Shown: positions 48,188 through 58,659, counted from the stretch's first letter. The stretch is DNA of 64,000 nucleotides from Bombiscardovia coagulans (GCF_002259585.1 NZ_MWWS01000009.1:1-64000); one strand, 5' to 3'. Translations and numbers: made by a program. The notes: generated by a model not told the origin, from the sequence alone.

Positions 48188-49771
48188 ATGACACTCAGTC
48201 TTGTTTCAGCGCTCGATACCCTGCGTACGCACAATCTCCTGCGAGAAGTAATCACTCCCGACCAATGGTCTGTGCTGCCTGAGAATCTACCTACAGCTAC
48301 CCGGGAGTTAGTTTTCAGCGAAATTACCTACGATAGCCGATCCGTTACTCCTACAAGTTTGCTTTTTTGCAAGGGACATTTCCTTCCCTCCTATATCCAA
48401 CATGCTGACCAAGTAGGTTTGAGCGCTTACATCAGTGAACACGATTTCAGCCAGTACACCAACGCTACAGGTATTATCGTCAACGACGTACGAAAGGCCA
48501 TGAGCCTTTTAGCAGCACAGTTCTATAACTACCCTCAACAAGAGCTTAAGATTGCCGGTATCACTGGCACTAAGGGGAAAACTACCACAGCATACTACGT
48601 ACAGGCCTTACTCAATGCGGCCAGCAATGGGCGAGCTGCCTTACTCTCTTCGGTTGATAACTGCTTGGATGGCAAACACTACGTCGAGTCAGAACTGACG
48701 ACCCCAGAGTCGCTTGACCTCTTTCGCATGATGAGACAAGCTGTTGACCATGGAATGACTTATCTTGTGATGGAAGTTTCATCACAAGCATATAAGATGG
48801 ATCGTGTTTTTAATCTCACCTTCGATGTTGGTGTTTTCCTCAACATCTCTCCTGACCACATCAGTCCCGTAGAACATCCGAGTTTCGAAGATTACCTGTA
48901 TTGCAAGAGACAAATAACATATAACAGTCGTCATGTGATTGTAGGTGCAGACCACTCGTATGCAAACATAGTGTTGGAAGATGCCAAAGCTGCCGGAATC
49001 GAAACCACAACCTTTGCAGTAGGCCAAGAATCACCATCACTGAGTACCTACAACGCGTCGGTAGACTGGCTAGCTCAGCCGGAACAAACCGAAGAAAGCA
49101 CAAACAAGTACAGTCTTTACCACCACAACAAACCAATTGCTCAATTCCAGCTTGCCATGGACGGCACATTCAACGGAGCTAACGCAGCAGCAGCTTTTGC
49201 TGTTGTTTCCCAACTCACAGGCGGTCTTGAACCTCCAACTTTCCAAGCAATCAGTGAAGTGCGAATTGCTGGCCGCATGGAAAGATTCCAAGCTCCAGGC
49301 ATGGTCGCATACGTCGACTATGCCCATAACTACGCTTCCACAGCAGCACTGTTAGATTTCTTGCAGGACAAGTACGGGCACCAACACCCCTACATCACCG
49401 TCATAACCGGTTCAGCAGGGGGAAAGGCCATTGACCGAAGGCAAGCAATTGTACAGGCCACTCAAACGAGGGCGAATCGGTTAATCCTAACGGAAGAAGA
49501 TACAGAGTCTGAACAGGAACAGACAGCAGATATCTGCAAAGAAATGCTTGGATATGTCAGCAATCCAGAACTTGATGCGTCTATCATTATAGACAGGCCA
49601 CTTGCGATTTCCCAGGCAGTCAAAACAGCATATGAGCATCCCGATCGTTTAGATGTCATTGCTGTTATCGGTAAGGGCGAAGAGCGCTGGATCAAACGCA
49701 ATGGAAAACACGTGCCATATGAAGGCGACGACCAGATTATTACACGTCTGTTTCAGGAAGTACAGCAATAG
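48188..49771 (+). CDS. murE: MurE-like UDP-N-acetylmuramyl tripeptide synthetase
   Basis: This 527-residue Mur ligase has an N-terminal domain with ITYDSRSVTPTSLLFCKG, the ATP loop GTKGKTT (127-133), the ESELTTPESLDL substrate stretch, NISPDHI and YVDYAHNYAS. It adds the third amino acid to UDP-MurNAc-L-Ala-D-Glu. The meso-diaminopimelate motif DNPR is absent; the aligned part reads LTEEDTESE, so the substrate is probably L-lysine or L-ornithine. It lies outside any dcw cluster and forms an operon with an ATP-grasp ligase and a racemase, 7 and 2 bp apart. Confidence 0.88.
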   Translation: MTLSLVSALDTLRTHNLLREVITPDQWSVLPENLPTATRELVFSEITYDSRSVTPTSLLFCKGHFLPSYIQHADQVGLSAYISEHDFSQYTNATGIIVNDVRKAMSLLAAQFYNYPQQELKIAGITGTKGKTTTAYYVQALLNAASNGRAALLSSVDNCLDGKHYVESELTTPESLDLFRMMRQAVDHGMTYLVMEVSSQAYKMDRVFNLTFDVGVFLNISPDHISPVEHPSFEDYLYCKRQITYNSRHVIVGADHSYANIVLEDAKAAGIETTTFAVGQESPSLSTYNASVDWLAQPEQTEESTNKYSLYHHNKPIAQFQLAMDGTFNGANAAAAFAVVSQLTGGLEPPTFQAISEVRIAGRMERFQAPGMVAYVDYAHNYASTAALLDFLQDKYGHQHPYITVITGSAGGKAIDRRQAIVQATQTRANRLILTEEDTESEQEQTADICKEMLGYVSNPELDASIIIDRPLAISQAVKTAYEHPDRLDVIAVIGKGEERWIKRNGKHVPYEGDDQIITRLFQEVQQ

Positions 49772-49778
49772 GTAAACC

Positions 49779-51017
49779 ATGAAGAATTTTCAACCAGTTA
49801 TCCTTGGCAGCGATATCAATGCATACGGTATGGCCCGAGCCTTCCATGAAGCTTATGGGATAGTATCAACTGCGTTCGCTCACTTCCAGTTGAGCCCCAC
49901 CAAGTACAGTCGTATCATCGATATGCACTTGGTAGAAGGTTTTAATCAGTCCGACGTCTTCGTTGAGAGTTTGGTAAGGTATGCCCAGCAGATGGCCGCT
50001 TCTCAGCCTGGAACTACTCTTGTACTCATCCCGTGTGGAGACAGCTATGCTAACTTGCTCTCGCGCCATCAAGATGAACTGAAACCCTACTATGCTTGCA
50101 ACATTATTAGCCCCAAACTCAATCGCCAGCTCAGTTTGAAGTCATCCTTCTATGAATTATGTGAACAGTACAACCTGCCACATCCCCAAACGGTCAGCTT
50201 GAGTCCATCAGATGTAGCCAGTGGGATGTATCGCAAGCTGCCCTTTGATTTCCCCGTAGCCATGAAACCAGCTGACAGCGATGCTTGGCTCTCGATAGAC
50301 TTCCCGGGCAGGAAAAAGGCCTTTATTATTCAATCAGCGCAAGAGCTCGAAACCCTCATCCTTCGTTCCTACCAAGCAGGTTATCAGGGCGACATGATCA
50401 TTCAAGACTTTATCCCTGGTGACGACTCACGGATGAGAGTACTGAACGCCTACGTCGATCAGCATCATAGGGTGCGTATGATGTTTCTCGGGCATCCCCT
50501 ACTAGAGGATCCAACACCTGAAGCTGTAGGCAACTATGCAGCCATTTTACCTGATTACCAAGAAGAAATTTTCGGCCCTATTAAGGATTTTCTTGAGAAT
50601 ATCAACTATTGTGGAGTAGCCAATTTCGACATGAAGTTCGACGAACGCGATGGCCAGTATAAACTCTTCGAAATTAACTTGCGCCAGGGTCGTTCTTCAT
50701 ACTTTCTGACACTGAACGATTGCAATCTAGCATCTTACTTCGTGGATGACCTCGTCGAAGACACTTCCTTTGACGGACAACCTTTCTTGGCACGGGGCTC
50801 GCGCTTGTGGATGGAAATACCCCGGTCCATTTTTGTTGATTACGTTGAACCTGGCGCTGACAAGGAGCGGGGTTTAGAACTCTTGAACAATGGGAACTGG
50901 GGTACTACATTAGAGTACAAAAAAGATATGTCAGTCTTGCGCTGGCTCATGATTCGGCATATGTTCCATATTTATAAGAAACGATACAAACAGTACTTCC
51001 AAGGGAAAGTGAAGTAA
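49779..51017 (+). CDS. ATP-grasp ligase, probable D-aspartate (cross-bridge) ligase
   Basis: This 412-residue ATP-grasp protein has an N-terminal domain with ILGSDINAYGMARAFHE, the nucleotide-binding VAMKPADSDAWL, IIQDFIPGDDSRMRV and the metal-binding end ANFDMKFDERDGQYKLFEINLRQG in outline. The style is that of D-aspartate ligases (Aslfm/AslA) that activate D-Asp and join it to the lysine side chain of the peptidoglycan precursor. The genomic position between a MurE-like ligase and an Asp/Glu racemase supports this. The exact amino acid is an inference. Confidence 0.8.
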   Translation: MKNFQPVILGSDINAYGMARAFHEAYGIVSTAFAHFQLSPTKYSRIIDMHLVEGFNQSDVFVESLVRYAQQMAASQPGTTLVLIPCGDSYANLLSRHQDELKPYYACNIISPKLNRQLSLKSSFYELCEQYNLPHPQTVSLSPSDVASGMYRKLPFDFPVAMKPADSDAWLSIDFPGRKKAFIIQSAQELETLILRSYQAGYQGDMIIQDFIPGDDSRMRVLNAYVDQHHRVRMMFLGHPLLEDPTPEAVGNYAAILPDYQEEIFGPIKDFLENINYCGVANFDMKFDERDGQYKLFEINLRQGRSSYFLTLNDCNLASYFVDDLVEDTSFDGQPFLARGSRLWMEIPRSIFVDYVEPGADKERGLELLNNGNWGTTLEYKKDMSVLRWLMIRHMFHIYKKRYKQYFQGKVK

Positions 51018-51019
51018 CT

Positions 51020-51733
51020 ATGCTCAACTTTTTCGCCATCATCGGAGGCATGGGCACACTGGCAACTCAGAGCTTTGTTTGTACCCTCAATAAGGCCACT
51101 GCTGCCAGTAAGGATCAAGACTTCCTGAACTACTTGGTGTTCAACGATGCTTCAATACCCGATCGGACTGCCTATATTACAGACAATAGCCAAGACAACC
51201 CCCTCCCCGTCTTGGCACAAGATGTGCAACAAGCCACAGACATGGGGGCCTCTTTTATAGTCATGGCATGCAATACCGCCCATTATTTTTACCCCCAGTT
51301 GCAAGAACTAACCACAGTTCCTATCCTTCATATGCCTGAGTTAGCTATTGATTGGACGAAAGAGCATTACGATCCAAGCACTTACCCCCGCATAGGTTTT
51401 ATGGGCACTGAAGGCACCAAGAAGGCTGGAATATACCGTAACTTAGCCAACAAGGCCGGCTATCAATTAGTCGAACCAGAGCAACTCGTACAAGATCGAA
51501 TTAACACTTTGATTTATGAGGAAGTCAAATCCGGAAAACCGAGCAGGTTACACTATGAAGATGTTATCCAAGAGCTTCTGACAGATTATAACTGCGATAC
51601 GGTACTCCTCGGCTGCACTGAGTTATCAGTACTCAACGAAACATTCCCCTTGCCACAATTACCAATTATTGACGCTCAAGCGATTACCATCGCACAGACC
51701 GTTCAATTAGCAAAAGCTCAGCAAGGTAAATAA
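51020..51733 (+). CDS. Aspartate/glutamate racemase family protein
   Basis: This 237-residue racemase has both catalytic cysteines: Cys84 in VMACNTAHYF and Cys199 in LLGCTELSVL, as in cofactor-independent Asp/Glu racemases. It starts 2 bp after the ATP-grasp ligase stop codon. Given the neighbours it probably supplies D-aspartate (or D-glutamate) for the peptidoglycan cross-bridge. It is too divergent to call MurI. Confidence 0.88.
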   Translation: MLNFFAIIGGMGTLATQSFVCTLNKATAASKDQDFLNYLVFNDASIPDRTAYITDNSQDNPLPVLAQDVQQATDMGASFIVMACNTAHYFYPQLQELTTVPILHMPELAIDWTKEHYDPSTYPRIGFMGTEGTKKAGIYRNLANKAGYQLVEPEQLVQDRINTLIYEEVKSGKPSRLHYEDVIQELLTDYNCDTVLLGCTELSVLNETFPLPQLPIIDAQAITIAQTVQLAKAQQGK

Positions 51734-51772
51734 GAATTGTTACATTATGAGTTCGTTAAGTTAACTCAACGC

Positions 51773-54700
51773 TCATCCTACTAATAAGCTTTCCTCGTGC
51801 CCTTGCGATAGTTTTTGCGATATCACGGCAGTAACTCCATCTGAGCGCATGGTAACACCATATAAAGCGTCCGCTATCGACATGGTCCTCTGCTGGTGAG
51901 TGATGATAATAAGCTGAGCGCGTTTCCTGAGCTGATTAAAAGCAGCAAGCAAACGAGATAAATTACTATCATCGAGAGCTGCTTCCACCTCGTCCATCAC
52001 ATAGAACGGACTGGGGCGGGCAGTAAAAATAGCAAAGAGTAAAGCTAAAGCTGTCAATGAACGTTCTCCGCCAGAAAGCAACGACAGCTGTTTGACTTTT
52101 TTCCCTGCCGGACTTGCTTCAACTAGTACACCAGTCGTCAGCAAATCATGAGGATCTTCGAGTCGTAATCTCCCTTTGCCTCCGGGGAACAGCGTGGAGA
52201 ACATCTGCTCAAAAGCAGTCGCAGTGTCGTCAAAAGCAGACTTGAAAACATCCACCATGGTTTGATCGAGCTCCTTGACCAAATCCATAAGATCATCCCT
52301 TGACTGAACCACGTCTTTGCGTTGGTCATTCAAATACTGATTGCGCTGTTTGAGAGACTCGTATTCTTCTGCTGCCAAAGGATTCACCTTGCCCAGAGCT
52401 GCTAAATCTCGTTTAGCCTGCTGCAAGCGTTTCACTTGTTCCTCACGTACATAAGGAACAGTTTGGTAGCTATCTGGTGAGATTTCATCACTGTCATTGT
52501 CACCTGTTGCACCATCTATTGGCAGAGGCGCACCCGTGGCATCTAAAACTGGAACAGGCTTATCTGGGCCATAATCTTTGATAATTTCATCCACACTCAT
52601 TCCCAAATCGTCACTTATTTGCTGAGTGATCTGCCCACTCTTGGTAGCCCAACGTTCTCTATCAATATCCAACTGATGTTCTAAGTCACGCAGACGCTCG
52701 ACCTGGGGTTCCAATTCTCCTCTCTGCTTACGTAATTCCTTGAGTTCACTATCGTGACTACTCACTTGAGACTGAAGTCGTGTACGCTCTTGGTTGGTTT
52801 GTTCCAGACTATGGGCGATACAAGCTGAAATATCGCGCGCATCCTGGCTAACGGTTTTCAAACTAGCGAGGAGATCCTGTCTCTTCCTGTTAAGTTCAGC
52901 TATCCGCTGCCTACGTTCAAAAGCATCTTTGGACTGATCGCGCAACAGCTGAGCTTGTCTCAGTAGGGACTGGTGCTTCTGTTTAGCTTCATTCCATGCT
53001 ACCTGAGCACCCATCTCCTGAGCTCTGGCCTGGTCTAAGGCCTCTTCCAAGCTGTGTGCACGCTGTGAAAGCTGCTCCACATTGACCTCTTGAAATTCAT
53101 TCTCCTGCGCTTGCTGCAGTGCTGACAGCACATCAGATAGCTTGGCTTCGTGGGCGTCCACTTCCTCCCGTAGTGTTTCAGCTCGCTGGTGACTTGTTTG
53201 CAAGTTGACTTCAAGCTTACCTACTAGCTCGTTCGCAGCTGCAAGGGATTTTCTATCTTGTTCAGCTTTGAGTCTGGACTCGGTTCGTTTTGCTTTAGCT
53301 AGCTCCAAAACATGTTCAGCCTCGGCTAGTGCGTTCTTAGCTTGGTCTAGGTTCGCTTGCTGTTGATCTAACGCGGTCCTGTATGCTGCGACCTGAGATA
53401 AGGCCTTGTCTCTTCGAGCTACTAAAGCTAGATCACTGGTAGCTGGACCTGATCCGCCAATAGCACCCGAACTGGTAAAAACATCACCTTCACGGGTAAG
53501 CACTTGCTCCCACCAACCTTGCTTGCCCGAAGCAGACTCAGCTGCTAACACATCCTGAGCTTCTTGTCGTCCATCTACGGCTGCGGTTCTACTCAGCAAG
53601 AGACAAACAGCAGTAAGTACCCCTTGAGCTTGCTCCAGCTGGTCTGCCCCCTGTCTGACCGCCACTAAGGATGCGGCCGAACGAACACCTCCGTGAACAC
53701 TATGCTCTTCTGCTTCCAGGGTAGCTACTTGGACGTTCTCAGGCTCGAGAGGATATATAAGGGCAGCTTTACCTAATTGATCAGAGTGGGCTATAGCCAG
53801 AGCCTGAAGCAAGCTCTGCTGGTCAGAAACTACGAGAGCAGCTGAATAGTCAGCCAAAGCGTGCGCTATTGGCTCTTCCCACCCATCTTCAACCTGAATA
53901 AAATCTGCCAACCTACCAAGAATACGAATGCTGCTGTCCTGATCGAGCTGTTCTACAGCTGACCGTGATTGCAAGGTATCAGACAAGGCATCTGCCTTGG
54001 CCTGAAGGGCAATGACTTCAGAGTTAAGCTTACGCCGCTCGTTCTCTAGAACATTGAACCGTTCCCGGGCTTGAGATCTTGTGGTCTCAGCCTCTTCCTG
54101 TGCCTTAAGTGAATCTTCATCCGTGCCAGACTGTACCAGCATATTCAAGGTTTGGCTCTGGCTACGAGCCTGCAGTAGTTGAGATTCGATGGACTGTCCT
54201 TGCTCTTGCCCATCTCTCAACCTCTCTTTGGCAAGTTCCAACGCTGATTCTTCCTTGGTCACGAGCGTGCGCAAACTGCTCAGCTGGGCGTCTCTTTGCC
54301 GCACTGTCTGTTGTAGCTCAGTTAATGTCTGCCGGGCAGCAGCCAACTGCTTTTCTTGGCTTGCCCTGGCCTCCACACATTGATCTAAGGTTAGTCGTGC
54401 AGCATCAAGGGTTTCTTGATGCTGATCAGCCTGTTGGTCAAGCTCTTGAGCTCTCTTCTCGAGAAGCTGAGGATCAGGACCAATACTGGTCTCAGTTATT
54501 TGATCACGGATAGAGCGAGAGCGCTCTTCCGCTATCGATATGAGCGACGCGTATCGTTCTTGCATTTGACTGAGACCGTGCCAAACCTGGTCAATGCGAC
54601 GTATTTGTGGACTTGACTCCTGGCTTAACGCTTCGACTTGCTCAATGCGCAGTTTTACTTCAGCCAGCGAGCGTTGCCTTTGGACTAATTCATTACGAAC

Positions 54701-55450
54701 ATGACCAAGCTGCTCACGGGCTTGCAAGAGTGACTGTCGAACATTCACGGCATCTTCAGCATAGATACGAGCTTGTGCATCGCGTAGAGTCACTTCAATA
54801 CCATCGGCTTTACGTGAAACTCGTGCCTGCCTGCCTAACGGTCCCATCTGCCGGTGAATCTCTGCCAGCAAGTCATCCAACCGAGATAGGTTGGTTTCAG
54901 TATTTGACAGCTTACGAAGCGCTCTTTCTTTGCGCTTACGGTGTTTCAATATGCCGGCTGCTTCTTCAATAAAAGCCCTATGTCCACTAGGATCAGCATG
55001 CAGGATAGCATCTAAACGACCCTGTCCCACAATAACGTGCATCTGTTGACCTAAACCGGTATCCGACAAAAGCTCCTGAATATCTAACAGACGGCATGCT
55101 GAGCCATTGATAGCATATTCCGATCCACCGTTACGAAAGATAGTTCTGGAAATCGTTACCTCAGTATAGTCAATATCGAGAACTCCATCGGAATTGTCAA
55201 TGGTTAAACTTACCTGCGCTCTACCCAGTGGGGGCCGAGAAGAAGTTCCCGCAAAAATCACATCTTCCATGGAGCTTCCACGTAAAGCTTTAGCTCCCTG
55301 TTCCCCCATAACCCAAGCGAGCGCATCCACAATATTAGACTTGCCAGAACCATTGGGACCTACAACAGCTGTGACACCGGGCTCGAAACGTAAACTGGTA
55401 GCAGAGGCAAAAGATTTGAACCCTCGAATGGTGAGTTCTTTTAAATACAT
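51773..55450 (-). CDS. smc: Chromosome segregation protein SMC
   Basis: This 1225-residue SMC has Walker A GPNGSGKSN (31-39) with QQMHVIVGQGRLD nearby, two long coiled coils rich in Glu/Gln/Ala, a hinge at about 505-665 (ILGRLADFIQVEDGWEEPIA to SSGAIGGSG), and the C-terminal head with LSGGERSLTALALLFA and Walker B FYVMDEVEAALDD. With ScpA and ScpB (26.2-27.7 kb) it forms the condensin that organises the chromosome. The start codon shares one base with the folC stop (TGATG at 55450), so the two are translated together. Confidence 0.96.
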   Translation of the reverse strand: MYLKELTIRGFKSFASATSLRFEPGVTAVVGPNGSGKSNIVDALAWVMGEQGAKALRGSSMEDVIFAGTSSRPPLGRAQVSLTIDNSDGVLDIDYTEVTISRTIFRNGGSEYAINGSACRLLDIQELLSDTGLGQQMHVIVGQGRLDAILHADPSGHRAFIEEAAGILKHRKRKERALRKLSNTETNLSRLDDLLAEIHRQMGPLGRQARVSRKADGIEVTLRDAQARIYAEDAVNVRQSLLQAREQLGHVRNELVQRQRSLAEVKLRIEQVEALSQESSPQIRRIDQVWHGLSQMQERYASLISIAEERSRSIRDQITETSIGPDPQLLEKRAQELDQQADQHQETLDAARLTLDQCVEARASQEKQLAAARQTLTELQQTVRQRDAQLSSLRTLVTKEESALELAKERLRDGQEQGQSIESQLLQARSQSQTLNMLVQSGTDEDSLKAQEEAETTRSQARERFNVLENERRKLNSEVIALQAKADALSDTLQSRSAVEQLDQDSSIRILGRLADFIQVEDGWEEPIAHALADYSAALVVSDQQSLLQALAIAHSDQLGKAALIYPLEPENVQVATLEAEEHSVHGGVRSAASLVAVRQGADQLEQAQGVLTAVCLLLSRTAAVDGRQEAQDVLAAESASGKQGWWEQVLTREGDVFTSSGAIGGSGPATSDLALVARRDKALSQVAAYRTALDQQQANLDQAKNALAEAEHVLELAKAKRTESRLKAEQDRKSLAAANELVGKLEVNLQTSHQRAETLREEVDAHEAKLSDVLSALQQAQENEFQEVNVEQLSQRAHSLEEALDQARAQEMGAQVAWNEAKQKHQSLLRQAQLLRDQSKDAFERRQRIAELNRKRQDLLASLKTVSQDARDISACIAHSLEQTNQERTRLQSQVSSHDSELKELRKQRGELEPQVERLRDLEHQLDIDRERWATKSGQITQQISDDLGMSVDEIIKDYGPDKPVPVLDATGAPLPIDGATGDNDSDEISPDSYQTVPYVREEQVKRLQQAKRDLAALGKVNPLAAEEYESLKQRNQYLNDQRKDVVQSRDDLMDLVKELDQTMVDVFKSAFDDTATAFEQMFSTLFPGGKGRLRLEDPHDLLTTGVLVEASPAGKKVKQLSLLSGGERSLTALALLFAIFTARPSPFYVMDEVEAALDDSNLSRLLAAFNQLRKRAQLIIITHQQRTMSIADALYGVTMRSDGVTAVISQKLSQGHEESLLVG

Positions 55451-56868
55451 CAGACCCTCTCAGCCTTGGGTTTCTCTAGGTCTGGATTGTGATGCTCCTT
55501 GAGCAGGGAGCGGGCGTCACCTGCAGTCACAAAGGAACCGCAGACCACAATTCCATGCCCATAGCCGACCCCTAAATCATCTTCCTCATCAACCAAATTA
55601 ACAGCCTTCTGTATGGCATCAGGCAAAGTATTCTCACGGATTACACGGTCAGATCCAAAGACTTTTTTTGCCACAATCTCCAGCTCATCTGCCGACATGA
55701 CACGTTCTGCCCATGAGTTTTCTGTGACGACAATCTGGGTCAATAAAGGCTCGAGAGTACCCAAATACTCCTCAATTTGCTTGTCGCGCATCATAGCGAC
55801 AACACCTACCACTTGTTGGAAATCGTAATTCTCTTCGATAGTCTCTCGTAAGGCTTGGGCTGCATTTACATTGTGACCACCATCGATAATGATTGTCGGA
55901 GAAGAACGCACTTGCTCTAAGCGTCCTGGAATCTTCACCTGACTAAGAGCCTCAGCAACGATACCCCCATCCAAGGCACCATTGACAGGAATAACAACTT
56001 CTGCCGCTGCCAAAGCCACGAGAGCATTGTGTGCTTGGTGCTCACCAAACTTGTCTATTGGCACATCTTCGTATATTCCACTAGGAGTACGCAAAGTAAC
56101 TACCTGACCACCAACTGCCGGCTGGCGGCTGATGACCTCAAGCTGCTGACCATCATAGAGCACTTTGGTTGCCTGGCGGTCATGTGCCGCCTGTTCAATA
56201 ATTGGCATAACATCCTCATGAGGCTGAGCACTGACAATTACTGTTGAATCTGGCTTAATAATTCCAACTTTTTCACCGGCTATCTCTTCTACCGTGTTAC
56301 CTAGCCACTGCATATGATCCATATCGATCGGACCGATCACTGCCGCGTCTGCCGAAAGCACATTAGTTGCATCCCACATACCTCCCATGCCAACTTCGAC
56401 GATGGCGACGTCCACAGGAGCATCAGCAAAAGACCAAATTGCCATGGCTGTGAGCACTTCAAAGAAACTCATAGGAGCCTGGCCTTTTTGCACGGCTTTA
56501 TCATCTACGATAGCGACGAGACCCTTGATTTGTTCATAGATGTCGACAAAGTCATCATCGTCTAATTCACGTCCGTCAATGGCAATGCGCTCATTAATTC
56601 GTTCCAAATGAGGAGAAGTATATAAACCCGTGCGCAGTCCGTACGACCTAGCCAGAGCTTCAGTCATGCGTGCGATTGATCCTTTACCGTTCGTTCCGGT
56701 TAGGTGGACAACCCGAAAGGATTGCTCTGGATGTCCCATCAAATCAAGAATGGCCTCCATACGATCAATGTTGAGATTCGTCGTATCGTGCTCCGTGGGA
56801 CGTCCCATAATTTCACGTGCGACCTCTTGGATTGTACGGCCTTGACTGTTGGGATATTCATAAGACAT
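55450..56868 (-). CDS. folC: Folylpolyglutamate synthase / dihydrofolate synthase
   Basis: This is a 472-residue Mur-ligase-like enzyme with HLTGTNGKGSIARM (ATP loop), YTSPHLERINERI, VEVGMGGMWDATNV and DGGHNVNAA. It adds glutamates to folates and may also make dihydrofolate. The frame is open to 56991, but ATG 56868 (MSYEYPN) begins the plausible protein; GGAGG lies 13 nt upstream, a little far. It precedes smc with a one-base overlap. Confidence 0.92.
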   Translation of the reverse strand: MSYEYPNSQGRTIQEVAREIMGRPTEHDTTNLNIDRMEAILDLMGHPEQSFRVVHLTGTNGKGSIARMTEALARSYGLRTGLYTSPHLERINERIAIDGRELDDDDFVDIYEQIKGLVAIVDDKAVQKGQAPMSFFEVLTAMAIWSFADAPVDVAIVEVGMGGMWDATNVLSADAAVIGPIDMDHMQWLGNTVEEIAGEKVGIIKPDSTVIVSAQPHEDVMPIIEQAAHDRQATKVLYDGQQLEVISRQPAVGGQVVTLRTPSGIYEDVPIDKFGEHQAHNALVALAAAEVVIPVNGALDGGIVAEALSQVKIPGRLEQVRSSPTIIIDGGHNVNAAQALRETIEENYDFQQVVGVVAMMRDKQIEEYLGTLEPLLTQIVVTENSWAERVMSADELEIVAKKVFGSDRVIRENTLPDAIQKAVNLVDEEDDLGVGYGHGIVVCGSFVTAGDARSLLKEHHNPDLEKPKAERV

Positions 56869-57084
56869 AAAGAACCTGTTGCCTCCACCTTGCGCCTTAT
56901 ATGAGCGTAACTCTCTATACTCTGTACTTTCTCCTATTCTATGCTGTCTTCGGTCTGGCACACAAGCTATCGGCCTCAAGCAAAGATACAACTTCGCACT
57001 AGGCCACTAGAATAAGTAGTACATCTATATTTACCAACGAGTTGAGCGGGAGCAAAGCTTATATTCATAGAACCGAGGAGGCAC

Positions 57085-58659
57085 ATGATGGCAGGTACTA
57101 CAACGCCAAATGAGTCGGAGATCGACATCAACGAGCAGGACATGACTGACCGAGTCAATAACCGAACCTTGCGCCCTAACTCACCCGTCTTTCAAGAATT
57201 TATGACCCAGGGGTGGGGCCAGCAGGAGGCAACAGCAACACCACTGGAGTCAAGTTCATACGTCCCAGATCGTCTTAAGAAATTAGGAGAACGCTTCCCA
57301 GGAGAACGCTTAGTAATTCCGGCAGGGGATTATAAGACGCGCAACAATGACAACGACTATGCTTTTCGGCCTGATTCGGCATTTGCCTACTACACTGGTC
57401 TCGGTGAAGATTTAGAACCTGGCGCAATCTTAGTCCTCAACCCTGTTAAGGCTGAATCAGCCGAAGCTAAAGCAGGTATGACTCACCAAGCACAACTGTT
57501 TGTGCACCCCCGTGCCGACCAGTCCACACATGATTATTACCGTTCCTCCCAGTATGGTGAATACTGGGTAGGACCCAGGGCAGGTTTGGACGAATTAGCT
57601 ATAATGACGGGCATACCTACCCGAGATATAGCTGAATTTTCAGATGCTATCACTGAAGACCTGGGCCCTGATGACTCAGCCGTGCGCTTGAGAGTCATGA
57701 GACATACCGACCAACACATCACCGAACAAGTCGAGAGCGCCCGCAAGTCCAATGGCATAGGAGGCCCCGACAAGAATGAGGCTGCTGACAACGTTCTGGA
57801 AGAATTTGCCTCAGAAGCTCGTATGATCAAAGATTCTTATGAGATTAACGAAATGCGCAAGGCTATTGCAGCTACTAAGGATGGCTTTGATAAAATCCTC
57901 ACCCATCTGCCTAGTGTAGTTGGTCAGCCACGTTCTGAACGAGTTCTAGAGGGAGTCTTCAACGCTAATGCGCGCGAAGAAGGCAACGATGTAGGTTATG
58001 GTTCCATCATCGCCTCGGGTTCTCATGCCCCAGTCCTCCATTGGATGAGAAACAATGGCACTGTCCAGGAAGGTGACCTCCTGCTCATAGACGCAGGCGT
58101 TGAAGTGAATTCACTCTATACTGCCGACATCACTCGCACCTTCCCTGTTGGTGGAACATTCACCGACCTCCAAAAACTGATTTACGAAGCTGTATTAGAA
58201 GCGCAGCAGGCTGGTTTTGAAGCCGCTCAACCTGGTGCAACTTATTCGGATATCCATCATGCAGTTATGGAAGTGCTTGCAACCCGGCTGCACGAATGGG
58301 ACATTCTCAAAGTCAGCGTGGAAGAATCTCTATCACCCCAAGGCCAGCAACATCGACGCTGGCACGCTTGTGGCTGCGCCCACCACCTTGGGTTGGATGT
58401 TCATGACTGTGCTGAAGCACGGTATGAGTCATACCAAGGTGCCGCCATTGCCCCAGGTATGATTTTTACTATCGAGCCCGGCCTCTACTTTAAAGATAAT
58501 GACCTCATGGTACCTCCTGAGTTCCGTGGCATCGGCGTGCGCATTGAGGACGATATTCTCATGACAGAGAATGGACCCGAGTGGTTATCTCAGCAGATTC
58601 CTAAAACTGTTGACGAAGTTGAAGCATGGATGGCCCAGCGCGCAAATAGCGCTCAATAA
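57085..58659 (+). CDS. pepP: M24 family aminopeptidase P (Xaa-Pro aminopeptidase)
   Basis: This 524-residue enzyme has an N-terminal aminopeptidase-P domain (about 50-210) and a pita-bread C-terminal domain with the five metal ligands: Asp in LLIDAGVEVNS, Asp in TADITRTFP, His in CAHHLGLDVHD, Glu in TIEPGLYF and Glu in GVRIEDDILMT. It removes N-terminal residues before proline from peptides and would process imported oligopeptides. GAGGAGG lies 5 nt before the tandem ATG at 57085. It is divergent from folC. Confidence 0.94.
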   Translation: MMAGTTTPNESEIDINEQDMTDRVNNRTLRPNSPVFQEFMTQGWGQQEATATPLESSSYVPDRLKKLGERFPGERLVIPAGDYKTRNNDNDYAFRPDSAFAYYTGLGEDLEPGAILVLNPVKAESAEAKAGMTHQAQLFVHPRADQSTHDYYRSSQYGEYWVGPRAGLDELAIMTGIPTRDIAEFSDAITEDLGPDDSAVRLRVMRHTDQHITEQVESARKSNGIGGPDKNEAADNVLEEFASEARMIKDSYEINEMRKAIAATKDGFDKILTHLPSVVGQPRSERVLEGVFNANAREEGNDVGYGSIIASGSHAPVLHWMRNNGTVQEGDLLLIDAGVEVNSLYTADITRTFPVGGTFTDLQKLIYEAVLEAQQAGFEAAQPGATYSDIHHAVMEVLATRLHEWDILKVSVEESLSPQGQQHRRWHACGCAHHLGLDVHDCAEARYESYQGAAIAPGMIFTIEPGLYFKDNDLMVPPEFRGIGVRIEDDILMTENGPEWLSQQIPKTVDEVEAWMAQRANSAQ

